A stretch of DNA of 21,601 nucleotides from Deltaproteobacteria bacterium UBA5329 (GCA_002408185.1 DHQV01000019.1:1-21601), one strand, 5' to 3'; positions 7,303-15,013 are shown, numbered from the stretch's first letter. Numbers and translations: made by a program. Notes: generated from the letters alone by a model not told the origin.

Positions 7303-8064
7303 GTGAAAAAACTTTCCATTCTTTGTATTTTGTCCCTTATCCTTTTCATACTGTCCCCTGCTTATGCCGCAGATACAGGCAACACCTGGAATGATTCCTT
7401 CAATAAAGCCAAGAAAACCCTTGAGCGTGAGATCTACAGAGACAACCGGACAACTTTTTACTGTGGATGTCCTTTTGATGAATATAAGAATGTCCAGCCC
7501 TGCCAGGATTATATACCTGTGAAGGGAGGGATGCGGTCGAGCCGGGTTGAATGGGAACATATCGTACCGGCTGCTCACTTCGGGCAGTCATTCAAGGAAT
7601 GGCGAGAAGGCGATCCTCGATGTGTGGACAACAGGGGTAAGACGTTCAAGGGGCGCAACTGTGCGCGTAAGGTTGCCATCCCATACCGTTTCATGGAGTC
7701 GGATATGTATAACCTTGTTCCGGCAATAGGAGAGGTAAACGGACTACGCTCCAATCATCGCTTTGGTATGGTTGCAGGAACGGACTATATGGAAGTATGT
7801 CATGTGAAAATTGACAAAAGAGCCCGGACAGTCGAACCGCCGAGGCAGATCAGGGGGGATATAGCGAGAACCTACCAATATATGGACCGTGCATATCCGG
7901 GTAAAGGAATTATCGGGAGGTCCAGCGAAAAATTATATAACGCCTGGAGCAATGAAGACCCTGTAGACAAGTGGGAGTGTGAAAGGTGCAGGCGCATTGA
8001 GGGCATTCAGGGAAACGAAAATCCAATAGTGAAAGAGCAATGTAAAAAAGCTGGGCTATGGTAG
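7303..8064 (+). CDS. Secreted endonuclease I (EndA/Dns family)
   Basis: A 253-residue protein if read from GTG 7303. GGAGG at 7291-7295 is 7 bases from this GTG but only one base from the in-frame ATG at 7297, so GTG is the better start. Residues 1-22 form a signal peptide (MKKLSILCILSLILFILS...AYA). The endonuclease I domain shows SRVEWEHIVPAAH (Glu85-His86, the general base and metal-site region of the Vvn/EndA fold) and MYNLVPA (Asn137), plus RSNHRFG. Several Cys (54, 56, 67, 107, 120, 166 and a C-terminal cluster) are expected to form disulfides. It degrades extracellular or periplasmic DNA or RNA, for nutrition, biofilm DNA turnover or defence. It is convergent with the TM2 gene, 49 bases away. 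Confidence 0.93.
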   Translation: MKKLSILCILSLILFILSPAYAADTGNTWNDSFNKAKKTLEREIYRDNRTTFYCGCPFDEYKNVQPCQDYIPVKGGMRSSRVEWEHIVPAAHFGQSFKEWREGDPRCVDNRGKTFKGRNCARKVAIPYRFMESDMYNLVPAIGEVNGLRSNHRFGMVAGTDYMEVCHVKIDKRARTVEPPRQIRGDIARTYQYMDRAYPGKGIIGRSSEKLYNAWSNEDPVDKWECERCRRIEGIQGNENPIVKEQCKKAGLW

Positions 8065-8113
8065 GACTTTTCAGGGGCCATTTGGGCAAGGATTCAGACC
8101 TGCACCTGGTATT

Positions 8114-8524
8114 TTACGAGGTTGCTCGGAACCTGCTGTTTATGATCGATACTTGATCATTGAGGGTCCAGAGATCATAGAGATACCCGATGCCGAAGAT
8201 ACCACCGGTCAGCAAATATATTATCCCCGTAACCCACTTTCCCATATAGAAACGGTGTATGCCGAATAATCCGAGAAATGTCAGGAGAATCCATGCCACC
8301 GTGTAGTCGAGGTTACCGCTGTAATACCTCCGATCAGCCTCGCGGTCCATAGACGGGATGAGAAAAAGGTCGATAAACCAGCCTATGAATAAAAGACCCA
8401 AAGTAAAGAACCAAATTGTTCCCGTGATGGGTTTGCCATAATAGAACCGGTGAGAACCCGTGAAACCGAAGATCCACAGGACGTAGCCGATCGACTTAAG
8501 ATGCGTGTCATTTGAATGATTCAT
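8114..8524 (-). CDS. Double TM2-domain membrane protein
   Basis: A 136-residue protein starting at ATG 8524. A TTG extension to 8590 is rejected for lack of family support. It holds two consecutive TM2 domains, residues about 11-58 and 74-124. Each has a helix, the loop motif GxHRFYxGK (GSHRFYYGKPITG and GIHRFYMGKWVTG), a second helix, and an acidic end (WFIDLFLIPSM and GYLYDLWTL). TM2 proteins are small inner-membrane proteins of unknown biochemical role. Two fused copies are less common than one. The ribosome site is weak and the candidate -10 (TACAAT) lies about 10-15 bases before the start, so the leader would be very short. Confidence 0.85.
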   Translation of the reverse strand: MNHSNDTHLKSIGYVLWIFGFTGSHRFYYGKPITGTIWFFTLGLLFIGWFIDLFLIPSMDREADRRYYSGNLDYTVAWILLTFLGLFGIHRFYMGKWVTGIIYLLTGGIFGIGYLYDLWTLNDQVSIINSRFRATS

Positions 8525-8548
8525 AGCGCCATTTATTGTACCACATAA

Positions 8549-8563
8549 AGTTGGTTTCCAACT
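8549..8563. promoter_or_regulatory. Dyad in the promoter region of the TM2 gene
   Basis: AGTTGG-TTT-CCAACT is a perfect 6-3-6 palindrome. On the minus strand it overlaps a possible -35 (TTGGAA), 15 bases from TACAAT, so a protein bound here could block transcription of the TM2 gene. Confidence 0.35.
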
Positions 8564-8638
8564 ACCCCTGAGATACACTTTTGAGGCCAAGCTATCATGC
8601 TAGACGCGATAAAGCTCTGATCTATATCCCGAAATCAA

Positions 8639-8686
8639 GTCGGATTTATCCGACGGCGAATAGTCTGTTAGTCGGATTTATCCGAC
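8639..8686. promoter_or_regulatory. Twin palindromes, likely upstream activator sites
   Basis: GTCGGATTTATCCGAC occurs twice without change, at 8639-8654 and 8671-8686, 32 bases apart (three helical turns, same face). Each is a perfect dyad with 6-base arms. They lie 98 and 66 bases upstream of the -24 element at 8752, the usual distance for a sigma-54 enhancer-binding activator. I infer that two activator dimers bind here. The activator gene is not in the window. Confidence 0.75.
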
Positions 8687-8751
8687 TGATGAGCGGAATA
8701 TTAATCTATCCACTTTTGTCATTATCCAGTAGTTTTAGTTACTTATAATTA

Positions 8752-8767
8752 CGGCACGAGTTTTGCT
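8752..8767 (+). promoter_or_regulatory. Sigma-54 promoter of the Ala/Lys/Pro-rich exported protein
   Basis: CGGCACGAGTTTTGCT matches TGGCACG-N4-TTGCW except for the first base, with correct spacing between GG and GC. The start is expected near 8779, giving a 5' UTR of about 35 bases with an AAAGGAGG ribosome site before ATG 8814. Confidence 0.75.
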
Positions 8768-8813
8768 CAGTACATATAGAAATCACCATAATTCCAAAAG
8801 GAGGATTTACAAC

Positions 8814-9410
8814 ATGAAAAAGTATTTGGTATTTGCATTGGCAGTCATTATTGGTCTCGCTCTCGTGACAGTCTCGTTCGCACAGACGGCCCCGACAGCT
8901 ACGGAAAAAGCCACCAAGGCCGCGACGGACACAGCTAAGGAGAAGGGTAAGGCAGCAGGGGAAAAGGCAGCAGATACGGCAACAAAGGCAGTAAAAGAGA
9001 AAGCAGCACCGGCACCGGAGAAAGCGGCAGCAGCACCTGAGAAAGCAGCAGCTCCCGAGAAGAAAGCGGAGAAGAAGGCTACAAAAGAAAAAGTACATCA
9101 GTACACAGGCGAAGTCACTACGATGGACGCCGCCGCAAAGACCTTAACCATCAAAGGCAAGAAGGGCGAAAAAACCTTCGACGTAACCGATGCCAAGATG
9201 AAGGCTGAGCCTAAAGCTGGCGACAAAGTCATGGTCAAGTACACAGAGAAAGATGGCAAGATGACTGCGAAGTCCGTGGCTGGCGCGAAGGCGGCTAAGA
9301 AGGCACCGAAGAAAGAGGCGAAACCGGCCGAGAAGCCAGCGGCTCCTGAAAAATCAGCAGCTCCCGAGAAAGCTCCGGTAAAGGCACCGGCACCGGCACC
9401 TGCGAAGTAA
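8814..9410 (+). CDS. Exported Ala/Lys/Pro-rich protein with a central small beta domain
   Basis: A 198-residue protein starting at ATG 8814 behind AAAAGGAGGA. Residues 1-23 are a signal peptide (cut after SFA). Residues 24-94 are low-complexity Ala/Lys/Glu/Pro (EKAA, APEKAAA repeats). Residues about 95-157 form a small beta-rich domain (QYTGEVTTMD, KTLTIKGKKGEKTFDV, AGDKVMVKYTEKDGK), resembling DUF5666-like or OB-like periplasmic domains. Residues 158-198 are again a Lys/Ala/Pro tail (APEKSAAPEK, APAPAPAK). The highly basic flanks could bind nucleic acid, polyanions or the cell wall. No function is known to me. It forms its own unit between a sigma-54 promoter and an intrinsic terminator, and so is probably expressed only under one specific signal. 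Confidence 0.85.
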   Translation: MKKYLVFALAVIIGLALVTVSFAQTAPTATEKATKAATDTAKEKGKAAGEKAADTATKAVKEKAAPAPEKAAAAPEKAAAPEKKAEKKATKEKVHQYTGEVTTMDAAAKTLTIKGKKGEKTFDVTDAKMKAEPKAGDKVMVKYTEKDGKMTAKSVAGAKAAKKAPKKEAKPAEKPAAPEKSAAPEKAPVKAPAPAPAK

Positions 9411-9433
9411 TCAGACAGCATAGAACCCAACAG

Positions 9434-9464
9434 AACCGGGGAGAACAATCTCCCCGGTTTTTTT
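9434..9464 (+). terminator. Intrinsic terminator
   Basis: AACCGGGGAGA (9434-9444), loop ACAA and TCTCCCCGGTT (9449-9459) form an 11-base-pair stem ending in a run of seven T, 23 bases after the stop at 9410. Confidence 0.93.
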
Positions 9465-9585
9465 GATAGGGTGGTCGGTTCGCCCGTGATCAAGACATGA
9501 CGGACTCATTAATGACTTGAGAAACCTAAACCGATACCCGGTGGTCAAACCGTCATTCATCGATTTCACTTCGATGCTTTTCCAC

Positions 9586-9613
9586 TTGACCAATCAGCGT
9601 TTTAAATTACAAT
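9586..9613 (+). promoter_or_regulatory. Sigma-70 promoter of mscL
   Basis: TTGACC (9586-9591), a 16-base spacer and TACAAT (9608-9613) lie about 30 bases before mscL. The spacer is one base short of optimal, but both hexamers are good. Confidence 0.65.
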
Positions 9614-9644
9614 ATCACTATCTAACAGTATAAAGGAGAGCCAT

Positions 9645-10091
9645 ATGTTTAAAGAGTTCAAAGAGTTCGTTATGAAGGGGAACGTAATCGACATGGCTGT
9701 GGGCATAATAATCGGTGCAGCCTTTGGCACCATTATAAAGTCACTCGTCGATGATGTTCTCATGCCTCCCATCGGCCTGCTTCTTGGCAATGTGGACTTT
9801 TCGAACCTCCTCGTGGTGATCAAAGAGGGAAAGGCGGCCGGCCCCTATGCCACCCTCGCCGCCGCCAAGGCTGCCGGAGCTGTGACGGTCAATATAGGAG
9901 TCTTCATCAATACCGTGATCAGTTTTCTCATCGTCGCATTTTCGGTCTTTCTGGTCATTAAGAGCGTAAACCGGCTCAAGAAAGCACCACCCCCGCCAGA
10001 CCCGACCACGAAAGACTGTCCTCTTTGCTTTACGACAATTCCTATCAAAGCGACACGCTGTCCTCATTGCACATCTGAACTGAAGGTATAA
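9645..10091 (+). CDS. mscL: Large-conductance mechanosensitive channel MscL with C-terminal zinc-ribbon-like tail
   Basis: A 148-residue protein behind AAAGGAGAG. Residues 1-14 are the amphipathic N-terminal helix (MFKEFKEFVMKGNV). TM1 is about residues 15-45, with the gate-lining GIIIGAAFG and the VDDVLMPPIG signature. A periplasmic loop covers about 50-80, rich in Ala/Gly, and TM2 about 83-106. The channel opens under membrane tension to release solutes after hypo-osmotic shock. Oddity: the cytoplasmic end (residues 125-142) is CPLC-x10-CPHC, a rubredoxin-knuckle type zinc-binding motif seen in a subset of bacterial MscL proteins and absent in E. coli MscL. It is the first gene of a probable operon with the aquaporin (45-base gap). 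Confidence 0.96.
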   Translation: MFKEFKEFVMKGNVIDMAVGIIIGAAFGTIIKSLVDDVLMPPIGLLLGNVDFSNLLVVIKEGKAAGPYATLAAAKAAGAVTVNIGVFINTVISFLIVAFSVFLVIKSVNRLKKAPPPPDPTTKDCPLCFTTIPIKATRCPHCTSELKV

Positions 10092-10136
10092 TTGTAAGCC
10101 TGTAAACCTTTGGTTAGGTTGAGAAGGGAGGGGAAT

Positions 10137-10832
10137 ATGAAAAAGTATACAGCAGAGTTTATCGGAACGTTCAGCCTTGTCCTTTTCGGGTGCGGTGCCG
10201 CAGTGATCTCCGGAATATCAAGAACCGGGCCGAGCGGAATAGGAATTTTAGGGATTGCAATCGCCTTTGGCTTCGCCGTTGTAGCGATGGCCTATGCCAT
10301 CGGCGGGATCTCGGGTTGTCACGTCAATCCGGCTGTCACCATCGGGGTTCTTACCGCGGGAAAAATGACGGGTAAGGATGCCATTGGGTATATCATAGCC
10401 CAGTGCCTCGGAGCAATTCTTGGCGCTGCCGTCCTTTATCTGATCGCGTCGGGCCGCCCTGAGTTTACCCTACCGGAATGGGGGCTCGGCGCCAACGGAT
10501 GGGGTGATGGATACCTGGGAAATTACAACATCCGCAGCGCTTTTGTGATTGAGGCCGTCATGACCTTCCTTTTCATCTTCGTGATCCTGGGAACGACCTC
10601 AAAATTCGGGAACAGCGCCATGGCCGGGCTAGCCATCGGCGTCACCTTGATGCTGATCCACCTCGTGACCATCCCGGTAACCGGCACTTCCGTCAACCCT
10701 GCGCGCAGCCTGGGCCCCGCTCTTCTCTCCGGCGGAAAAGCTCTCGCCCAGCTGTGGCTGTTTATCATCGCACCTATTTTAGGCGCAGTCATAGCGGCCC
10801 TGATATGGAGATTTGGTTTTGATAAAGAATAG
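10137..10832 (+). CDS. aqpZ: Aquaporin, AqpZ-like
   Basis: A 231-residue MIP-family channel starting at ATG 10137 behind GGGAGGGG, better than an upstream start without a ribosome site. Both pore motifs are present (HVNPAVT at 62-68 and SVNPARS at 185-191), with six hydrophobic segments. The predicted selectivity filter is Phe44-His175-Thr184-Arg190, the same set as in AqpZ, which argues for a water channel rather than a glycerol facilitator. It lies 45 bases after mscL with no terminator between. The pair forms an osmotic-shock unit: water flow and emergency solute release. Confidence 0.94.
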   Translation: MKKYTAEFIGTFSLVLFGCGAAVISGISRTGPSGIGILGIAIAFGFAVVAMAYAIGGISGCHVNPAVTIGVLTAGKMTGKDAIGYIIAQCLGAILGAAVLYLIASGRPEFTLPEWGLGANGWGDGYLGNYNIRSAFVIEAVMTFLFIFVILGTTSKFGNSAMAGLAIGVTLMLIHLVTIPVTGTSVNPARSLGPALLSGGKALAQLWLFIIAPILGAVIAALIWRFGFDKE

Positions 10833-10896
10833 AATACGTTTTTATAAATGCTTATTATCTTGAAAATGTGACAGGTAATACGACACACGACTACCA

Positions 10897-10937
10897 CGCA
10901 GATCCCGCCATTTTAAGATAACACGACGGGATCTGCG
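10897..10937. repeat. Perfect 11-base inverted repeat downstream of the aquaporin gene
   Basis: CGCAGATCCCG (10897-10907) and CGGGATCTGCG (10927-10937) are 19 bases apart and start 65 bases past the aquaporin stop. There is no T-tract on either side. This may be a transcript-end hairpin or an element end. Confidence 0.6.
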
Positions 10938-11034
10938 CCGTACGACTTCCACGATTCTCGATAAACCTTCTTTATATTTGCTTTCTATCGTGCGCTGACC
11001 GCAGCTTAAGGATTGGAGACATGCCGTCAGGGGA

Positions 11035-11077
11035 TTTCCACATGTCTGGTTGAAAAGCTGTTCATAAGATGTGGAAA
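11035..11077. repeat. Inverted repeat in the gene-free region
   Basis: TTTCCACAT (11035-11043) and ATGTGGAAA (11069-11077) pair perfectly around a 25-base loop, extended on the outside by GGGA and TTCCC with a small offset. Confidence 0.5.
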
Positions 11078-11849
11078 CATTCCCTAAGTTCTCAATATTA
11101 TTTGAAGGAGAGCTGGTTGCTGTACAGTTATGCAATCGTAAATATTAAGTTATTACAGTGAGTTACGAGAAAGCTGTTTTTTGCGAACGGCAATAAACAG
11201 TAATATCAAAAGGCAACGATATCGGTCAGTTAGCGTCGCGCTTTTTTTCACAAATAGAACTAGTTTATCTTGCAGATAGTTATGAAGGGTTCGTTTCTAT
11301 GCAGTCGATATGTCTTAGGTGATGTTTTTAAAATCGCCACGCGTTAAATATCCAAATAATAGTAGCTACGATGGCGCAGTCAATGTCCGTTATTTACCCT
11401 TTAACCTTGGATTCTTTTTATATCCTACGTTCTCCCTTCTCTCGACTTATTAATGCGGAATGTCCAGTCGGTGAGGCACCATGCGGGGCGGACACTGGCT
11501 CGCGAGATGCCTGATTGAATGTGTTTTAATCCGACATCACTTTTCCACACGTTGTACGAAGAGGTTCGATCCGATATTTTCTTTCCAAAATAAATCACAG
11601 TTCGACGCTCCTTTCATATCGATCCCAAAAAGGTAGGATCTTAAGGCGATGACAATCGGCCTACTTATTCACCATATATTTATAAGTGTATTGAAAACAA
11701 CGTGGCATGTCTGTCGCTAAACCAACAATTCCGTTGTAGCCCTTTTGATCTACAGACAAACAGAGCGTGCTCTCCAGGATTGATCGGAGTTTTGGCGAGA
11801 AGTATTTCGGATGAGTAACTGTAATTGGACATATGTTATTTGTCCGACA

Positions 11850-11895
11850 AAAAACATAAAAAAGCCCCGCCAGGTGTTTTACCACTCGGCGGGGC
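11850..11895 (-). terminator. Intrinsic terminator of the lipoprotein gene
   Basis: Arms GCCCCGCC (11864-11871) and GGCGGGGC (11888-11895) form a GC-only stem. On the minus strand it is followed by a T-run (the A-run at 11857-11863), 55 bases beyond the stop codon at 11950. Confidence 0.88.
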
Positions 11896-11949
11896 ACTTT
11901 ATTCAGTTTATTTTGCTGCTATTTACTCTCATTTACGTGTATCGCGGCC

Positions 11950-12552
11950 TTACTTTTTCTCAGCGACCGGAACAGGCATCCCGAGGCCTTCGAGGGCGGC
12001 TGTTGCTTTTTCTTTTACGGAATTGGCGGTCGAGACGGCTTCGGCAAGATTTCCCGCCTTAAAGCTCTCAAGCGCCTTGGGCCATTCTTCTTTGGCAGCC
12101 GCGAGCCCTGACTTTACCTCATCGAATTTCTCTTGAGTGAGATTGGCGGGAAGTTTCTTGGATTTGGACAGCATGTCGACCTTAGCCTGTAAAGCCTCTA
12201 CCATCTGAGGAATTCCCTGACTAAGATCGGCCCAGTTTTTGGTCAATTCTTCCTTCTTCGCCTTTGCGGCTTCCAGAAGACCTTTTGCCTTATCAGGAAT
12301 TCCTTTTAAATCTTCAAGGGCGGCTTTGTATTCTTTCTTGGCGACTTTCTCTTTTGCCGCGGCCAGAGCATCTTCAAGTGATTTTACTTCATCAGGAACA
12401 TACTTCATGGCCTCAGCCTTGGACGAGTTGACCGCTTCTTCCGCGGCCTTGATTGCCGCCTCTGCGGGAGCTTTAGCGGCATCACCGCAGGCTGCTAGTA
12501 CAATGGCACTCACAAACAAGACAACCATCAGACCAATAAGATTTTTCTTCAT
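11950..12552 (-). CDS. Helical lipoprotein of unknown function
   Basis: A 200-residue protein starting at ATG 12552 behind AGGAGGATGT. The signal ends in the lipobox VLAAC, with Cys22 lipidated. Gly-Asp follows, so the Lol +2 rule (Asp at +3, not +2) does not clearly predict inner-membrane retention. The mature part is almost all amphipathic helix rich in Ala, Lys and Glu (AEEAVNSSKAEAM, LEDALAAAKEKVAKKEYKAALEDL, KAGNLAEAVSTANSVKEKATAA). Such helical-bundle or TPR-like lipoproteins are common in deltaproteobacteria. I cannot name a function. It lies 83 bases after the 3D-domain gene on the same strand with no clear promoter between, so the two may form an operon ending at the terminator. Confidence 0.88.
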   Translation of the reverse strand: MKKNLIGLMVVLFVSAIVLAACGDAAKAPAEAAIKAAEEAVNSSKAEAMKYVPDEVKSLEDALAAAKEKVAKKEYKAALEDLKGIPDKAKGLLEAAKAKKEELTKNWADLSQGIPQMVEALQAKVDMLSKSKKLPANLTQEKFDEVKSGLAAAKEEWPKALESFKAGNLAEAVSTANSVKEKATAALEGLGMPVPVAEKK

Positions 12553-12635
12553 ACATCCTCCTCTTTTATCCTACTATGCTTGGGGGCCAGGGAAATTATT
12601 CTGACCCCTCTTTCGTTTTACCGAAACCATCTCAA

Positions 12636-13139
12636 CTATGCAAAACCATGGCAGAGAAGGGAGACCTCTTCGTTACCCCATTTTAATATCTTGAGCTTTA
12701 ACCAGCCATTTATTTTGAGGGCCTTTACCAATCCTCTCTTGCCGTCTCCGGTAAAAATATCGATTCTGTTGCCCTTTATACGGCCACCCGTATCTTCCGC
12801 CTTGAGTACTCCATGCTCTTCGCTATAAAATTCTGTTCCCAGGGGAATAACAGAGGGATCGACCGCCACATGTCCTTTTTTTACCTTTTTCCCCGAAGCA
12901 GTTATGCCCCGTCCATTTAATTTTAAATCTTTCTCATAGGAGCCGGTCGCATAAAGGTCCTGATCTTGCTCAGGGTGATAATAGCCGGTAGCAAAAAGAT
13001 AGACCTCTTTTTCCTCTTGATGTTTCTCCACCTTTCCTTCTTGCCTTTTCTCTACATTTCCCCATTTCAAAGAAATAATTGCGGAAGTGATCGGAAAAAC
13101 TACAAATGCAACCATAGCTACAATTCTAACTTTCTTCAA
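12636..13139 (-). CDS. 3D-domain protein, probable membrane-anchored wall hydrolase-like protein
   Basis: A 167-residue protein whose best start is TTG 13139 (KKVRIVAMVAFVVF is a typical signal anchor, with AGGGG about 10 bases upstream). The in-frame ATG at 13115 would leave a shortened signal. Residues about 9-23 are hydrophobic, followed by a charged linker (KRQEGKVEKHQEEKE). Residues about 48-145 are the 3D domain: FATGYYHP, GRGITASGKKV, VAVDPSVIPLGT, AEDTGGRIKGNRIDIF. The three Asp (94, 116, 127) that name the domain are all present. The fold is the double-psi barrel of MltA and RpfB/YuiC-like lytic transglycosylases, so it is likely to act on peptidoglycan. It has a near-consensus promoter. 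Confidence 0.88.
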   Translation of the reverse strand: MKKVRIVAMVAFVVFPITSAIISLKWGNVEKRQEGKVEKHQEEKEVYLFATGYYHPEQDQDLYATGSYEKDLKLNGRGITASGKKVKKGHVAVDPSVIPLGTEFYSEEHGVLKAEDTGGRIKGNRIDIFTGDGKRGLVKALKINGWLKLKILKWGNEEVSLLCHGFA

Positions 13140-13218
13140 AATATATGCCCCTGTTGTCTTCTTAGAATTTAAGTCCGAAACACTGATGGTTGGAGGAAGA
13201 GTATTGTTTCATGTGCGT

Positions 13219-13247
13219 AGTGTATCAACATTAGGAAGTATTGTCAA
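13219..13247 (-). promoter_or_regulatory. Sigma-70 promoter of the 3D-domain gene
   Basis: On the minus strand TTGACA (13247-13242), a 17-base spacer and TACACT (13224-13219) give a strong promoter, with a 5' UTR of about 70 bases. Confidence 0.75.
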
Positions 13248-13416
13248 AATTGGACCTGCGACTCGACACGCTCAAGCACAATTTGTCATTCTGACGTCTT
13301 CACATCGGAGTATATTCAAATGTTCGGTACAATTCCGAAAAATCGCATACAGAGTGTCAGAAATGGTCTATCTCGTATTTACATTTGAAATGGCAGGTTC
13401 ACCTTTCAGTGCTTAT

Positions 13417-14913
13417 TTATTCCTGGAAGCTTTCCAATATCTTTCGTCTTGCCGGGTGCCGCAACTTTTTCAGAGCCTTGGCTTCAATCTGACGAATACG
13501 TTCACGGGTAAGTTTAAAGACATCACCCACTTCTTCCAGGGTATAATCGGTGTTCTCGCCAATACCAAGCCGCATCCGAATAATCTTCTCTTCTCTCGGG
13601 GTAAGGGTAGCCAAAACTTTGTCTATCTCTTCCTTTAGAGAGATACCTACCAGCTCGATGAAGGGTGAAGAGGCCTTTGGGTCTGCGATAAAATCACCGA
13701 GCCTGGTTTCATCGTCTCCGATGGACGTTTCAAGCGATACGGCTCCTCCGGAAGCCTTCATGACCTTTCTTACTTTCTCCAGGGAAAGCCCGACCTTAAG
13801 GGAAATATCCTCGATGTTCGGCTCTTCCCCCAATTCCTGGGTCAGGGCTACGGTAGCCTTGCTGATTTTATGTTTTACTTCAAGTACGTGGACAGGCACC
13901 CTGATAGTTCGTCCGCAATCTGAAAGTGCCCGTGTTATTGACTGCCTGATCCACCATGTTGAGTACGTCGAAAACCTGTAACCTCTCTTATGATCATATC
14001 TTTCGGCAGCTTTCATGAGCCCTACATTGCCTTCCTGGATAAGGTCAAGGAAGGATAGCCCCCGGTTCAGGTATCTCTTCGCAATACCGATCACGAGTCT
14101 TAAGTTTGCCTGAACAAGCCTGTTCCTGATGGATTTCAATCCATTTTCAATCGTGCCGAGTTCGATCAGCTTTCGTTGCACGATGCCTGCATCATCATGA
14201 GTCATGAGCTTCATCTGCTGCGTGACCTTCCTGGTTATATCTACGATCAGCTTCTTGTTGAGCCTGAGATTGACGAGGATCTCCTCTGACTTGCTCTTGA
14301 TTTTCTGCAGATCATCGGTAAGCTCCTTCCTCGTCAGCCTGTCAGCCCCCGGCAGTTTGCTCCTAATCGCTTCTTTCTTCTCGTGAAGAGTCTTTATAGT
14401 GTTGATCGAGGACAGGGTTTGTTTCCTGTATTTTTCTTCATCCTTTTCCGTATAGGTCATTTCATCAATATTGCTGATAACATCTACTATGTTGATGGTT
14501 CCTTCCTTCAACTGTTGAGCTATTTCGAGAAGTTCGTTCACTGCCTGGGGCAGGTCGAACAGTATGTTCTTCATTTGTTTTTCAGCTTCGTCGATTTTTC
14601 TGGCTATCTGTACCTCTTCATCCTGTGTGAGGAGCTGCACACGTCCGATATCTTTTAAATAGGCCCATATAATGTTGTCGGATGTTTCCGCAGATTGCTT
14701 TTCACTTTCTTCCCTGTCGGCACTCTTTTCCTCACGTGAGAGGACATCCCCGTGTATCATTTCAACTATGTCGATCTCAGATTCTGGAACATGTTGGAAA
14801 ACATCTTCAACATCTTCGGAAGAAAAGACCTTCCGAGGAAGACAATCATTCAAGTCATCGGACTCAAGAAAGACATTCTCTGTTTCCACGTCACTCGAAT
14901 TCTTAATCTTCAT
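13417..14913 (-). CDS. RpoD-like sigma-70 factor (group 1/2) without region 1.1
   Basis: A 498-residue protein from ATG 14913. Residues 1-78 are acidic and do not look like the region 1.1 fold. Region 1.2 is about 79-118 (IIWAYLKDIGRVQLLT). The non-conserved insert is about 120-255. Region 2 is about 262-345 (QANLRLVIGIAKRYLNRGLS, DLIQEGNVGLMKA, RFSTYSTWWIRQSITRA). Region 4 is about 435-496 (LTPREEKIIRMRLG, TLEEVGDVFKLTRERIRQIE). Region 4.2 is canonical, so -35 recognition should be TTGACA-like. Differences from the usual housekeeping sequence are STYST for STYAT and SDCGRTIRVPVH for ADQARTIRIPVH. A housekeeping sigma would usually neighbour dnaG, which is absent here, so this may be a second RpoD-type factor. 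It has its own strong promoter. Confidence 0.9.
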   Translation of the reverse strand: MKIKNSSDVETENVFLESDDLNDCLPRKVFSSEDVEDVFQHVPESEIDIVEMIHGDVLSREEKSADREESEKQSAETSDNIIWAYLKDIGRVQLLTQDEEVQIARKIDEAEKQMKNILFDLPQAVNELLEIAQQLKEGTINIVDVISNIDEMTYTEKDEEKYRKQTLSSINTIKTLHEKKEAIRSKLPGADRLTRKELTDDLQKIKSKSEEILVNLRLNKKLIVDITRKVTQQMKLMTHDDAGIVQRKLIELGTIENGLKSIRNRLVQANLRLVIGIAKRYLNRGLSFLDLIQEGNVGLMKAAERYDHKRGYRFSTYSTWWIRQSITRALSDCGRTIRVPVHVLEVKHKISKATVALTQELGEEPNIEDISLKVGLSLEKVRKVMKASGGAVSLETSIGDDETRLGDFIADPKASSPFIELVGISLKEEIDKVLATLTPREEKIIRMRLGIGENTDYTLEEVGDVFKLTRERIRQIEAKALKKLRHPARRKILESFQE

Positions 14914-14978
14914 TTTACCCCAAAATAGAAGTGTTCTCTGTCGGAAAAAGGCATCCCCGTTATATAGCTAATGCATTG

Positions 14979-15013
14979 ATACTATTATAGTATATGTCTA
15001 AGCGTTAAGTCAA
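14979..15013 (-). promoter_or_regulatory. Promoter of the RpoD-like gene overlapped by a palindrome
   Basis: On the minus strand TTGACT (15013-15008), an 18-base spacer and a perfect TATAAT (14989-14984). The 15-base palindrome ATACTATTATAGTAT (14979-14993) covers the -10 element and could be a repressor site or chance AT symmetry. The 5' UTR is about 65 bases. Confidence 0.75.

Larger units (their letters stand above)
10833..11949. other. Gene-free region with inverted repeats
   Basis: I see no protein or known RNA gene in these 1.1 kb. Frames present (for example minus 11897-11661) have no family resemblance and cross a terminator. It holds the two inverted repeats at 10897-10937 and 11035-11077, a very short terminator-like AGCG-TCG-CGCT plus T-run near 11234-11250, and the terminator at 11850-11895. 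An uncharacterised small RNA or mobile relic is possible. Confidence 0.5.

Noticed and set aside
11470..11580. Possible tRNA, from GAGGTTCGATCC near 11562
   Set aside because: The T-loop-like string stands alone: no acceptor stem, D-arm or anticodon arm could be fitted upstream.
11661..11897. Minus-strand frame of 78 codons
   Set aside because: It begins inside the GC-rich terminator of the lipoprotein gene and has no family resemblance.
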